Below, piece after piece: positions 35,791 through 44,404 of a stretch of 64,000 nt of DNA. A program made the position numbers and the translations under genes. The DNA is from a virus. The notes under the pieces were generated by a model, which was not told where the DNA came from, did no database searches, and worked only from the letters and a program-made list of their open reading frames with translations. Location of the stretch: positions 91,395 to 155,394 of the IMG/VR virus record IMGVR_UViG_3300036760_000193, one strand, 5' to 3'. How positions within the stretch are numbered: position 1 is the first letter of the stretch; every line of letters starts with the position of its first letter.

Positions 35791-37470
35791 TTACGCCGTT
35801 GGACTCAACGAGAAGGTTATCAAGATGAAGTTCAAAGGAAATACAGGTGCTATTGCAAATGAAACATCTATCTGTGTTGGGTCTAGATTGTTAACTGCTG
35901 CTGTGATATCTTGGAATGCCACGATAATTTCACTCGTAACCATGCTCGACAGAATTGAACTTTGTGTTGACTTCACCTGTGAAGGTGTTCCTGCTAGAAT
36001 CTTCTGTCCAATAAAGATATTCTCCAAGATGCTCCGCGAATTTGAAGCAACAAAGTCGATAATCTCAACAACAGAATACTCGTTGTTCTCTCTGGTCGAA
36101 ACATCGGTTGTTACCTGTTGTAATACGCGAATGACACCGCTGATATTCTCGATAACCATAACACCTTTACTCAAAAGTTGAATTTTCTCTTGGCGAAGAA
36201 GTGTGTCTGGCATATCAGAAAATCCTGCTAACGTTTTATGTGTCAAAGGATCAGCAACATCAAATGAGCGGCTGGTTCTTACACCGGCAACAGCGGCTGC
36301 AACATATGAACCATCAAGAAGAGTAGCTTCATCATCATTTCCAACGAAATATGAAACTTCTGATGCACTAACAAGAACCATTCTCTTATGTACAAGAGCT
36401 TGTGCCTGTGCAGACAATCCAGCAACTGTTGTGGGGGCTGGCATTGATACAATGGCCGTTCGCTCTTTACGTTCTGTAATGGAACTTGCAGCAATAACAT
36501 GACTCTTTAGATAAGCGTGAAGTGTTGTATTATTTGAGAGAGGAACAATAATATTGATTCCATTAACTGGAGCTAATTTGTCGATAGCTTGCTTGAATTG
36601 ATTTAGAATTGATCCATCGGCGGGGTCTATTTGAATCAAAGCAATTGCACTGGCTCCTTGAGCAAATACAATTTCTGATCCCAATGATAGAGTATTTGTC
36701 GTACTTACATCACCATAATCTGCAATGACATCTGCCATGCTGAAATAAAACTTAGGAGTGTAATCAGCTGATACTTTATCATATTCATAACTGACTGTAT
36801 ATTTCTTTGCGGCAGCTGGTTCTTTAGAACTTTCTTGAAATGATCCAACTACGAAACCAATTAATGAATTCGATGTTCCATCACCAATCAACAGGGAGGT
36901 GTTGTTGGTAGCGGTTGTCGCAACCTTAACTTGATTTGAGACCGCAGTTACTAGAACAGTGGCATCAAACGCTGCTTCTAATGCTGTAGCTACTTCTGCT
37001 GCTGTTGCATTAACACCAGAAAAGTCACCACCTACAAAAGTATAGGATTGTTCACTTCCACTTCCTATAGTAACCTTAAAAGTTTTTCCAGAGAGACTTG
37101 CAGCTGTAACAACAGTGATATTAAAATTCGTTGTCCCCGTGAGAGAAGCAACAACCGCTGGAGTCCAAGCTACATTTCCACTACTTAGAACATAATCGGT
37201 CGTAAGATTGTAGACTTTCAAGTCTTCATCTGTGATTGTATCGCCCAAAGAAACAGCGGGATGTGCTAATGCTGTAGAACCATTATTACCATCGTCTACG
37301 CCATTCGCAATAGTTCCCCTTGTTACTTCTTCCGCTGCGACAACGTTAGTTGTTCGTCCAGCACCAACCAAAGCGGCAACACGAACACCACCAGGTAGCA
37401 CAGGAAATGTGCGAACTGGTTTGAATTGTGAAAATACGCCTGGTTCTGTGAAAACATTATTAATAGCCAT
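35791..37470 (-). CDS. Tail sheath protein
   Basis: A 559-residue sheath protein. The N-terminal FTEPGVFSQFKPVRTFPVLP and GGVRVAALVG are typical, as is the C-terminal domain with GVMVIENISGVIRVLQQVTT and NNEYSVVEIIDFVASNSR then LENIFIGQKILAG. A middle insertion rich in Thr/Ala (about 95-230) is probably surface-exposed. Subunits contract around the tube during infection. GGGAGGACGTATAA precedes the ATG; the tube gene follows 24 bases later. Confidence 0.9.
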   Translation of the reverse strand: MAINNVFTEPGVFSQFKPVRTFPVLPGGVRVAALVGAGRTTNVVAAEEVTRGTIANGVDDGNNGSTALAHPAVSLGDTITDEDLKVYNLTTDYVLSSGNVAWTPAVVASLTGTTNFNITVVTAASLSGKTFKVTIGSGSEQSYTFVGGDFSGVNATAAEVATALEAAFDATVLVTAVSNQVKVATTATNNTSLLIGDGTSNSLIGFVVGSFQESSKEPAAAKKYTVSYEYDKVSADYTPKFYFSMADVIADYGDVSTTNTLSLGSEIVFAQGASAIALIQIDPADGSILNQFKQAIDKLAPVNGINIIVPLSNNTTLHAYLKSHVIAASSITERKERTAIVSMPAPTTVAGLSAQAQALVHKRMVLVSASEVSYFVGNDDEATLLDGSYVAAAVAGVRTSRSFDVADPLTHKTLAGFSDMPDTLLRQEKIQLLSKGVMVIENISGVIRVLQQVTTDVSTRENNEYSVVEIIDFVASNSRSILENIFIGQKILAGTPSQVKSTQSSILSSMVTSEIIVAFQDITAAVNNLDPTQIDVSFAIAPVFPLNFILITFSLSPTA

Positions 37471-37499
37471 TTATACGTCCTCCCTAAAAATTTTCCTTC

Positions 37500-37781
37500 T
37501 TAAATATATTTTCGAAGTCCAGTGTCTGGATCGAACTTTGTTCCTTTCTGATTTTCTTTTGCGATCTCTTCTAAAAGTCTCATCACCTGATTGACTTTGT
37601 AGTTGACAAGAAACGGTGTCAACAAATTTACAATGTTTTGAAACTTCGGATCGTTTATCAAATCACCAAGCCCACCAACTTTTGTCATAGAGTTTAGAAG
37701 CGTCTTTGCTTCATTGATCGCTTCATCTTTTAACTCTACTTCATTAAGAATCCTTTGTGCTTGTGATAAATATACAGACAT
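37500..37781 (-). CDS. Unknown small tail protein
   Basis: A 93-residue helical protein starting MSVYLSQAQRILNEVELKDE and ending DPDTGLRKYI. An earlier ATG (37814) is in frame, but I prefer 37781, which has ACGAGG eight bases ahead; 37814 has no SD. It lies just before the sheath gene and just after a promoter-like element. Tail completion or a sheath-associated role is possible by position only. Confidence 0.6.
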   Translation of the reverse strand: MSVYLSQAQRILNEVELKDEAINEAKTLLNSMTKVGGLGDLINDPKFQNIVNLLTPFLVNYKVNQVMRLLEEIAKENQKGTKFDPDTGLRKYI

Positions 37782-37818
37782 TTCCAATACCTCGTAATTA
37801 TAATTTTCGGACATAGGT

Positions 37819-37866
37819 CTATATAAACATTCGAAAATATTATACTTTTTACGGGATCAAAGACAA
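37819..37866 (-). promoter_or_regulatory. Promoter with conserved 27-bp element, copy 1
   Basis: TTGTCT (37866-37861), 16 bases, then TATAAT (37844-37839) on the minus strand. From the -10 onward the DNA reads GTATAATATTTTCGAAT, three variable bases, then TATATAG. The same 27-bp arrangement, 24 identical bases, occurs at 52774-52800. It lies in the gap before the 93-residue, sheath and tube genes and could start a tail-module transcript. Confidence 0.65.
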
Positions 37867-38430
37867 AGAGATAGGGATTTTAGCCAAGGTCGTTCCTGGC
37901 CCCGTATCATCATGCCATTCTGTGTAAATTTCGAGTGTCAAACCACCAGTTATAAACCACCTGTCCCCATTGAAAGACCTCTTGTCCTGGGATAGTGTGG
38001 TTCTCTTGACTTCTATCCCCCTATCCGCTAAATCATCGTTGATCGTCTTCAAATGGTCATAAATCCTGTCTACTATTTGGTCTTTGGTCTTAAGGTCATC
38101 AATTGTATGTACAGCTATCGTTACGTTCATGTCAAAGCTGGTGAACATCTCATCGCTGATCTGAACTTTGTTGTTGTCCAGCCTCGTTCTGTGAGAATCA
38201 GGCCCCAAATACCGCTGTTCTTGACCTGGTACAGTCTCTACCGTAATCGCGGGGAAGAATACAGGCTCCTGAGATAGGACGGCGGCAATTACAATTCTCG
38301 TATTGTCAAAATCGTATTCCCCATCAATCGTCTCAGCATAATTATAATCTGGGTCGCCTGTAAAGATACGTCGCAGGTTCAAAATAACGGCTTCCCGTAC
38401 CTTCTTTGATAGTTGAAATTGGTTGCTCAT
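37849..38430 (-). CDS. Neck or tail-terminator-type protein
   Basis: A 193-residue protein. Its order of elements (KKVREAVILNLRRIFTGD, FFPAITVETVPGQEQRYLGP, MFTSFDMNVTIAVHTID, DQIVDRIYDHLKTINDDLA) fits the alpha/beta fold of tail terminators and head-tail joining proteins that precede the sheath gene. There is no unique motif, so the role is inferred from context. Its ATG overlaps the previous stop as TAATG. Confidence 0.55.
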   Translation of the reverse strand: MSNQFQLSKKVREAVILNLRRIFTGDPDYNYAETIDGEYDFDNTRIVIAAVLSQEPVFFPAITVETVPGQEQRYLGPDSHRTRLDNNKVQISDEMFTSFDMNVTIAVHTIDDLKTKDQIVDRIYDHLKTINDDLADRGIEVKRTTLSQDKRSFNGDRWFITGGLTLEIYTEWHDDTGPGTTLAKIPISLSLIP

Positions 38431-38729
38431 TAGTCGCCCTCTGTGTAAAAATAATGAATGTCTGTTTCTGGGTCATAAAACCAGGCCAATTGCCCTTTTG
38501 CGTCATTTATCCCAAATGCAATGCCAGGCTTATTGATTAGTACCCGATGTTCTGGGGGTAGTATCACCATCCCTACGAATTGCCCCAAAGTAAGAGGTCT
38601 CCCTTCATCCACAATGCTCTGTAATTCTGAAGCGTCTGCGATATTGCAGTCCTCTTGATCTAAAATTGTTTGACAGGTATCCCAGAATCGCAAACGATCT
38701 GATGCCAAAAGTTCCCGTAGCCAGTTCAT
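38430..38729 (-). CDS. Unknown neck-region protein
   Basis: A 99-residue product beginning MNWLRELLASDRLRFWDT. It is acidic, with a hydrophobic centre (LGQFVGMVILPPEHRVLI), and ends FYDPETDIHYFYTEGD. No family is recognised. It lies between two proteins of neck type, so a virion completion role is likely by position. AAGG precedes the ATG; the stop overlaps the next start. Confidence 0.6.
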   Translation of the reverse strand: MNWLRELLASDRLRFWDTCQTILDQEDCNIADASELQSIVDEGRPLTLGQFVGMVILPPEHRVLINKPGIAFGINDAKGQLAWFYDPETDIHYFYTEGD

Positions 38730-38737
38730 GGGATGCC

Positions 38738-39256
38738 TTAAACCGGAATCTTATAAATTGGGGCGTTTCTCTCGACTTCAGTGGTCTCAAAATCTTGTCT
38801 TGTTACAAAATGCTTCCAACGCCGTTGATAGGTGGTCGTGATCCAGAGTCTTTGTCCATTTCGACGGACAATGAAATCACCATTCGACAAAACTGGCTCC
38901 CAAAGCGTCCAGGAACGAGGTGTATACACTCTACGTCGTCCCCACTCTTCTATAACAGCAGCTTCTTGCCCACCACTGATTAAACTGACTACGATCTCGA
39001 TAGGTTTGAAGTATCCACCAACATATCCTGTTCCGAAACAAATAGGTGGGTTTTCCTGTTCATGGTTTCCATCTTTCTTATAAACTTGGTCAAAATTTGG
39101 GCAGCGCGTACCAGTATGTTTCTTCTTATATAGAAGAACACGCTCTCCACCCATGTCCAAAAGCCATTTGTAACGATTTCTGATTTCCAGAAAAAGTCTT
39201 TCTTTGGAATGGGGACCTCTGTTAGAAGTTCCTGGCAATATTTGAAGATGTGACAT
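38738..39256 (-). CDS. Neck/head-completion-type protein with Cys motif
   Basis: A 172-residue product. It holds TRCPNFDQVYKKDGN followed by PPICFGTGYVGGYFKPIEI, a Cys/Gly pattern I associate with a conserved phage neck or baseplate-region protein that may bind metal, although only two Cys are clear. The start at 39256 is chosen because AGGAGAACAAA precedes it; an earlier TTG five codons up is unlikely. The homing endonuclease gene runs 35 bases into it. Confidence 0.6.
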   Translation of the reverse strand: MSHLQILPGTSNRGPHSKERLFLEIRNRYKWLLDMGGERVLLYKKKHTGTRCPNFDQVYKKDGNHEQENPPICFGTGYVGGYFKPIEIVVSLISGGQEAAVIEEWGRRRVYTPRSWTLWEPVLSNGDFIVRRNGQRLWITTTYQRRWKHFVTRQDFETTEVERNAPIYKIPV

Positions 39257-39869
39257 TTTGTTCTCCTGCAATCTTAAATCTTAATTTTTGGGCTATACTT
39301 TGTTTGTTTCGACTTTCTTGTGACCACTTTGTCCCAATTCTAGCTTTTGAAGCATTTTTTATATGTTCGGAAGTTTGCTTATATCCTAAATGCGCCAACT
39401 TCATTTTTAATTTCGTTTCTTCTGAATGTTTCTTACCACGCATTCTACTAGGATTACTTTTCCGAACACCATCACGTATTTTTCTGCGAATTTCATCTGT
39501 AAAAATCATTTTTGATCCAGAAATCTTTGCTTTTGCTTTGAATTCTTCGGTTCGTTTTATTCCAAAACTGTTTCCTGCTGTTGGGCTGATATTATATCCA
39601 TTTTCTCTATTATAACTTCCATATAAATCCAACCAATATTGTTCTCGGTCTAAAAGTTTTTCAGCGTCATATACTAACTCTAAAATTATAAATTCAAAGG
39701 CAGCAGCTTCATATTTATTCCAAGCTGCTTGTAAATGCGCCGAATGATGTTTGTTCTTACGGAGTCTATGCAAATGTATATTCCATCTGCGATTCAAAGA
39801 TATTGCCGAACCCACATAAATCTTTCCAGATATTTTATGTCGTATTCCGTAAATTCCAGACTTTATCAT
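39222..39869 (-). CDS. GIY-YIG homing endonuclease
   Basis: A 215-residue free-standing endonuclease. The catalytic GIY-YIG module is KSGIYGIRHKISGKIYVGSA (about 3-22), with the Arg/His region ISLNRRWNIHLHRLRKNKH and a later Glu/Asn stretch. The C-terminal half carries NUMOD3-type DNA-binding repeats (MRGKKHSEETKLKMKLAHL, RIGTKWSQESRNK). It cuts DNA to spread its own gene. No intron is visible around it, so it is an intergenic insertion between neck genes. The start lacks an SD; TTG 39890 is an alternative start. A strong hairpin lies just upstream. Confidence 0.88.
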   Translation of the reverse strand: MIKSGIYGIRHKISGKIYVGSAISLNRRWNIHLHRLRKNKHHSAHLQAAWNKYEAAAFEFIILELVYDAEKLLDREQYWLDLYGSYNRENGYNISPTAGNSFGIKRTEEFKAKAKISGSKMIFTDEIRRKIRDGVRKSNPSRMRGKKHSEETKLKMKLAHLGYKQTSEHIKNASKARIGTKWSQESRNKQSIAQKLRFKIAGEQNVTSSNIARNF

Positions 39870-39888
39870 AAAATCCAATAGAAAATAC

Positions 39889-39928
39889 AAAGCGCGGCAT
39901 CTACGGCATAACCGTAGACACCGGCTTT
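39889..39928 (-). other. Long hairpin ahead of the homing endonuclease
   Basis: On the minus strand AAAGC, CGGTG and TCTACGG pair with CCGTAGA, TGCCG and GCTTT around a TTATG loop: 17 pairs counting two G-U, plus one bulged C. It begins 25 bases after the stop of the 86-residue gene and ends beside the possible TTG start. A modest T-rich tract (TTTGTATTTTC) follows. It may be a terminator or may limit translation of the endonuclease. Confidence 0.65.
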
Positions 39929-39952
39929 GAGATTTTCAAACTTTCAAACTTC

Positions 39953-40213
39953 TTATTGTGCAGCGGGTGTTTCTGCGGGTGTACCTACGAGTTCAGAAAG
40001 AAGTCTCTCTTGCCCTTGTAGTTCTAGCCCTCTTGAGAGCAGCTTGTCTTTTGCAGCTTGCAACTGTTGCTGGTTCTTGACTTGTTGCTCTTCTACTTGA
40101 CGGATTTGCGCCTTGATCTGCGCTAACTCTGCACTAACAGCTTTCAGACGATCCGCAAGGCTCACTTCTTTAGTTGCCTCTGCGCCATTTGCTACGACTT
40201 CTGTGTCATTCAT
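39953..40213 (-). CDS. Small coiled-coil protein
   Basis: An 86-residue product with one long helix (about 18-72; SAELAQIKAQIRQVEEQQVK, LQAAKDKLLSRGLELQGQE) flanked by Ala/Thr-rich ends. Heptad spacing indicates an oligomeric coiled coil. The SD CGGAGGAG is very strong and a promoter-like element lies upstream, so abundant expression is expected. It could be a virion structural or scaffolding-like protein; the function is not recognised. Confidence 0.7.
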   Translation of the reverse strand: MNDTEVVANGAEATKEVSLADRLKAVSAELAQIKAQIRQVEEQQVKNQQQLQAAKDKLLSRGLELQGQERLLSELVGTPAETPAAQ

Positions 40214-40269
40214 TTTCTTTTCTCCTCCGGTGGATTTTACTTCTTGTATGGGTATACACCATACGTTAC

Positions 40270-40285
40270 TTTATTGTACGAAAAA
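40270..40285 (-). promoter_or_regulatory. Promoter-like element, pair member B
   Basis: The minus strand reads TTTTTCGTACAATAAA, 15 of 16 identical to the element at 6383-6398. The -10-like hexamer is TACAAT (40278-40273). Downstream in the leader a hairpin GTATGG-(7 nt)-CCATAC precedes the strong SD of the 86-residue gene. No clear -35 is present. Confidence 0.55.
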
Positions 40286-40289
40286 ATTT

Positions 40290-40317
40290 CAATTATAAAA
40301 AGAGTTATAATTACTCT
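40290..40317 (-). terminator. Weak rho-independent terminator candidate
   Basis: Overlapping the stop of the 104-residue gene, AGAGT and ACTCT pair around a 7-base loop, followed by TTTTATAATT. The five-pair stem is short. Its position between a fibre operon end and the element at 40270 makes termination plausible. Confidence 0.35.
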
Positions 40318-40625
40318 GGTTTAGGATATTTTAGCTTTACTGCGTTACAGGCGGCGACATATGCTTCCCAAACTGAAGGGTCGCCATTTTCCTTATGTAC
40401 CAAAGCGTCTAAACCATCACCAATTGGTGGATATTCAGGTGCTCTCAATTCTCTATAGGATGTAGAATCCATTAAAGCTTCACCTGCTACAAATTCATCA
40501 TTCGTTGGTAAAGTTTGAACTTCATCTATCCATTCTAAATCTTCAAGTCGATCTCCACGAAGAGTCCATTCCGCATTTGGGCGTATCAAACTCAAAATTT
40601 TTGTAATTTTTTCATGGTTATCCAT
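40311..40625 (-). CDS. XkdW-like small fibre-associated protein
   Basis: A 104-residue product. The start MDNHEKITKILSLIRPNAEW continues TLRGDRLEDLEWIDE, and the end has EYPPIGDGLDALVH and ACNAVKLKYPKPE. This is the pattern of short XkdW-type proteins found next to many phage fibre genes. The ATG at 40625 is chosen for AGAGGAAATT ahead of it; the open frame upstream is a shadow of the fibre gene. Its role is probably in fibre assembly. Confidence 0.75.
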   Translation of the reverse strand: MDNHEKITKILSLIRPNAEWTLRGDRLEDLEWIDEVQTLPTNDEFVAGEALMDSTSYRELRAPEYPPIGDGLDALVHKENGDPSVWEAYVAACNAVKLKYPKPE

Positions 40626-40635
40626 AATTTCCTCT

Positions 40636-41385
40636 TTACTGGCCGTATTCAATAGCGGTGATGACAGCGGCTGGTGTAAATGCACCGGCTGTTACTGGAT
40701 ATCTCGCAAATCCACCACCACCATTAGTTCTAATTCTCACTCTGTAAGTTTGAGCAGCAACAGAACCTGGGGAATTGTATGTGTGCATACAAATATAGTA
40801 ATTGTTATTCTGTCTTGTTCCGTGAAATCCACCGTTATCTGGCGCGAGATTAGTACCATTTCTAGCAATAGTAGCGAATGAAATATCACCAGCTTCTTGT
40901 GTCATATTTCCAGAAGCAATGACAAAAATTATACTTGTTGAAAATTTAGGAGTGATAGTTACAAAAGATGTTGTGTCAGTAAATGCTGTAGCTGTAGTAC
41001 TGGTTTGAGTATTTGTAGTGCCTGTAACAACTTGAACAACGGGGCGTATAACATTTCCGCCAAGTTGCATTCCTGTTGGGGAATTAAAATTATGAGTTCC
41101 ATTGGATGTAATTAAACCAGCGGAAGATATTGTTAATGGATTAGCATGGCCGCTTGTACGAAAAGTCAATGTTGGAGAAATATACTGCATTCCAGTATTT
41201 CCGTCAGCTAGAAATGAATAAAATTGCTGTACTTGTTCTCCACCATTAAAAAATCTAGCGACTTGAGTTCCACCAGAAGAAAGATTAATTATATTAGATA
41301 CAGTAAAATAAAAACCTGTATTGGTAGAGCTATTCCAATGAAGTGCGGGAGTTCCAACTGCACCATCTTCTAGTTTTACAGCCAT
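40636..41385 (-). CDS. Short tail fibre protein
   Basis: A 249-residue fibre. The N-terminal half carries the usual fibre units (GAVGTPALHWNSSTNTGFYF, FLADGNTGMQYISPTLTF). The C-terminal 130 residues (QVVTGTTNTQTSTTATAF, then TPKFSTSIIFVIASG) form a compact domain like those ending many phage fibres. It ends immediately ahead of the XkdW-like gene. GAGGTAGAATAAC precedes the ATG. Confidence 0.75.
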   Translation of the reverse strand: MAVKLEDGAVGTPALHWNSSTNTGFYFTVSNIINLSSGGTQVARFFNGGEQVQQFYSFLADGNTGMQYISPTLTFRTSGHANPLTISSAGLITSNGTHNFNSPTGMQLGGNVIRPVVQVVTGTTNTQTSTTATAFTDTTSFVTITPKFSTSIIFVIASGNMTQEAGDISFATIARNGTNLAPDNGGFHGTRQNNNYYICMHTYNSPGSVAAQTYRVRIRTNGGGGFARYPVTAGAFTPAAVITAIEYGQ

Positions 41386-41386
41386 G

Positions 41387-42688
41387 TTATTCTACCTCTT
41401 CTGTTAAAAATCTGAACTTTTTACCTTCTGGTGAAATTAAGAGAACTTCATTTTTATCTCTCCCAACTTTATCACCTTCTGTGATTTTCCATCCATTATC
41501 TAATGCGATATCACCAGAATGGATCGTTTGTGCCCAAAGATTCAACCATCTATGTGTTGAATTACCATTATCATTTGTAATATCTGTAGTAGGTGAGTGA
41601 TCTACACTAAATACAAGAGCCGTATTGGTTAGGTGCAATCTTTGAATGCCATTAGTTGCGAAACCTATATCATTAGAAGCAGCTAAGAAAAGTCCTGTCG
41701 TTGTGCTTGAATTGAAATATAATCCAGGAGCCGCTGCGGTTCCACTTTGAATACCAAAAACTGTTTCAATAAAACTATTCGTATTAGAAACAGTAAAAGT
41801 TCTAGTTCCATTTGTTGCGAATGAAATTGCTTCTGGCCCATTCCAATACATACCAGTATTTGTATCACCAGAAAAAGATAACGATGGACTTCCTGCAAGA
41901 CCATTTGCTAAAAATACTGTTCCACTGAATGTAGAATTATTACCAAAAGTAGTTGTGCCATTTATTGTACGTGATCCTTCAGTCAAAACAAAACTGGCTG
42001 AAGCACCAGCATCAGGTATGGTATAAGTTCTAGCACCTGCCTGAGACGCATTAGTTATTAAAGTTGTAGTATTACCCGCGTTATTAACAGATGAAATTCT
42101 TAATTTACCAAGATTTAATCCAGAAGGGTAAACATCAAATGTTGCTGCTTCACCATTAATGCCAGCTGAAAGAGAACTTCGTCCAGCTAAATTAAAAATA
42201 TAACTGCTGGTATTGAAATTTGCATAAATCCCGCCAGTTACAATATACAAAAGACTGTCGCCAGATGAATATAACCCAGTATTAGATGACGCTCCCTGAA
42301 AATGTATACCTGGGTTTGACCCCAATCCTTCATAAGAATGAAGTGTTGAACTAATTGTCAATTGCCCCGAAAGTCCTAAACTTCCAGACCCGATTCTATA
42401 TAATCCCGTACTTGGTTCAGACGAAAATGAATATGAAGGAAAACTTAATGTTCCATCAGGAGCTAAAAGAGGAAATGAAGTACCACCAGTCGCGCTTATT
42501 AATTTCCAAGTAGACCCAGTATAAACATAAAGTTCATCTGTATCTGATTTCCAATAAACTTGCCCCTCAATACCACTTCCTGGTAATGTGGCAGAATTTT
42601 CAAAAACCAGATTGGCAGTACCTTTCTGTTTGAAGTCTACTTTTCCTTCGCTTCCACCGCTTCCTGTTACTTCAAAATAATTTCCCAT
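41387..42688 (-). CDS. Tail fibre protein
   Basis: A 433-residue fibre made of repeated units such as FPSYSFSSEPSTGLYRIGSG, SLSFSGDTNTGMYWNG and ARTYTIPDAGASASFVLTEG. The last unit also occurs in the 2,111-residue fibre. The N-terminus includes EGQVYWKSDTDELYVYTGST. The C-terminal part (GNSTHRWLNLWAQTIHSGD, EKKF-type end) differs from its neighbours. It lies within a run of fibre genes with a two-base gap to the next. Confidence 0.75.
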   Translation of the reverse strand: MGNYFEVTGSGGSEGKVDFKQKGTANLVFENSATLPGSGIEGQVYWKSDTDELYVYTGSTWKLISATGGTSFPLLAPDGTLSFPSYSFSSEPSTGLYRIGSGSLGLSGQLTISSTLHSYEGLGSNPGIHFQGASSNTGLYSSGDSLLYIVTGGIYANFNTSSYIFNLAGRSSLSAGINGEAATFDVYPSGLNLGKLRISSVNNAGNTTTLITNASQAGARTYTIPDAGASASFVLTEGSRTINGTTTFGNNSTFSGTVFLANGLAGSPSLSFSGDTNTGMYWNGPEAISFATNGTRTFTVSNTNSFIETVFGIQSGTAAAPGLYFNSSTTTGLFLAASNDIGFATNGIQRLHLTNTALVFSVDHSPTTDITNDNGNSTHRWLNLWAQTIHSGDIALDNGWKITEGDKVGRDKNEVLLISPEGKKFRFLTEEVE

Positions 42689-42710
42689 CTCATTTTACTC
42701 CGCTTTACTC

Positions 42711-44150
42711 TTAAATTATGAACCAATTTGATCCATCACAAACAATTGTAATAGATTCATCTTGTGTTGTTATAACTAATGTTGTGAATGTATCTATCAT
42801 TTCACTACCATCTGGGTCTACTGTTACTGTATTTACAGAACTGTCTATTTTTTTGATGACATATTGAAGGCCGCTATTTCCAGAAGCTGCTGGCAAGTTT
42901 ACAGTAATGGCATTGCTTGTTGCATCTGCTAAAATTATTCCATCGGATGCCGCCGTATAAGACGCCGATGTGATAGTAACCACTGATGGTGCGCTACTAG
43001 AATTCGTGTCTACATAAGATTTTGTAGCGGCATCTTGTGGGTCTGTTGGATCAGTTAATCCTGTTATAAATCCACTATTCAATTCAATAGTTAAATTGCT
43101 TCCACGAATTCTTGAACCAGTTCGTACTGATCCGTCAGCATCGTAACCAAGTTGCAAATAAATATCTGCCGCTGGATTGCCTTTTGAAATTCTTACGGCA
43201 GGATGAAATCCACTAGATATTCCTTGTTCAAAACCAGTATCAAGCATACGATCAGCATCAGCACCAAAATTAACTGAGTAAAGTTGGATTCTTCCACTAC
43301 CGTCTGTTCCAAGTCCAAAAAATGGTTCATATTCAGTAGAAGCATTTGCAGCTAAACCAAATCCCCCATTCGATACTAATTCTGCATTTGTTCCATCTAA
43401 AGAAACTAAAACAGAACCAATTGTGGAGTCATAACTAATCCAAGCATCGTCGCCATTTCCAAGAATGACTTTATGATTATTTGGAATTTTGAAAGCATTG
43501 GTGGTCATTCTTGCCATTTCTGTTTGAGCTAGATACCCACTTATAAAAATAAGTTCTGAATTGCTTTCTAAAGTGTTAATAATAGTTGCTGGGGTATTTG
43601 TTCCATCAGCATGATAACCAAAACGAAGTGTACCTGCATTTCCATTATTTCCAAAAGATTGTCGTCCAACGTGCATGACATAGTGATCGCCTATATCAAC
43701 CCCATGATTCCAAGTAACTTCCAAAACATTGAAGACATCATCTATTGTACCTTGAAATACATTATCATTAGTAATTTGAACTTGTCCACTATCTTCCCGA
43801 AGATAAATACCAGGATTGTATGTTCCACTGCCATCTGATTCAGTATTTGAATAAAGATACAAACCCTTTCTTGAAGCTAATGTGTTTTCTGTACCACTTG
43901 CATCTGATGATAACTCAATACTTCCAATATCTGTATTATATTTCAAAAATGCCTGATTGCTTAATCCAAAAATCAGTTTATTGTTATTGGTTATTCTCAA
44001 ATCTCTGTTTGTAGAGATATCCCGTGGGAAGGTAAAATCATCTGTTACCACAGCACTTATCTTGGAAGGTATAATAGACCCGTTAGCTAAGTCAGCTGAT
44101 GTGAGGTTAGCATCTAAAATTTGATCTCCTGGTATTTGTGTTCGTCCCAT
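42711..44150 (-). CDS. Tail fibre protein
   Basis: A 479-residue fibre. The N-terminal IIPSKISAVVTDDFTFPRDI then STNRDLRITNNNKLIFG matches the N-terminus of the 2,111-residue fibre. The body has the GYDADGSVRTGSRIRGSNL unit. After DAATKSYVDTNS, the C-terminal 110 residues (ITSASYTAASDGIILADATS, NSGLQYVIKKIDSS) are nearly the same as the end of the fibre at 62753. Shared ends point to modular exchange within this genome. TTGGAGAATCTATA precedes the ATG. Confidence 0.8.
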   Translation of the reverse strand: MGRTQIPGDQILDANLTSADLANGSIIPSKISAVVTDDFTFPRDISTNRDLRITNNNKLIFGLSNQAFLKYNTDIGSIELSSDASGTENTLASRKGLYLYSNTESDGSGTYNPGIYLREDSGQVQITNDNVFQGTIDDVFNVLEVTWNHGVDIGDHYVMHVGRQSFGNNGNAGTLRFGYHADGTNTPATIINTLESNSELIFISGYLAQTEMARMTTNAFKIPNNHKVILGNGDDAWISYDSTIGSVLVSLDGTNAELVSNGGFGLAANASTEYEPFFGLGTDGSGRIQLYSVNFGADADRMLDTGFEQGISSGFHPAVRISKGNPAADIYLQLGYDADGSVRTGSRIRGSNLTIELNSGFITGLTDPTDPQDAATKSYVDTNSSSAPSVVTITSASYTAASDGIILADATSNAITVNLPAASGNSGLQYVIKKIDSSVNTVTVDPDGSEMIDTFTTLVITTQDESITIVCDGSNWFII

Positions 44151-44401
44151 TATAGATTCTCCAATAAATTTTCTCTTGCTACAATTTCATCTGCCATTTT
44201 AGATACTTCTGGTGGTATAATACCATCAGAATCATCATGCCGGAATGTTCCATACAGTGGCGTTCGATTAAAATTCTTTATCTTACTTCCTTTAATCAAA
44301 ACAATGTAATACATCGTATCTTCCACTGCGAATGCTCTTAAAATTCGCATAGGTACAGAAATTTTCAACTCTAAGTCTTGACCAACCCTATAAATAGCCA
44401 C
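44150..44401 (-). CDS. Unknown 83-residue protein
   Basis: A small product beginning MAIYRVGQDLELKISVPMRI. It looks like a compact alpha/beta protein. The start is GTG at 44401, with GGAAAG ahead in the end of the giant fibre gene. It is squeezed between two fibre genes, so a fibre chaperone or connector is possible. No family is recognised. Confidence 0.6.
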   Translation of the reverse strand: MAIYRVGQDLELKISVPMRILRAFAVEDTMYYIVLIKGSKIKNFNRTPLYGTFRHDDSDGIIPPEVSKMADEIVARENLLENL

Positions 44402-44404
44402 GGG

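Noticed and set aside
39222-39952. Group I intron hosting the GIY-YIG gene
   Set aside because: Flanking genes are complete and unrelated; no split coding sequence or intron core is evident around the endonuclease.
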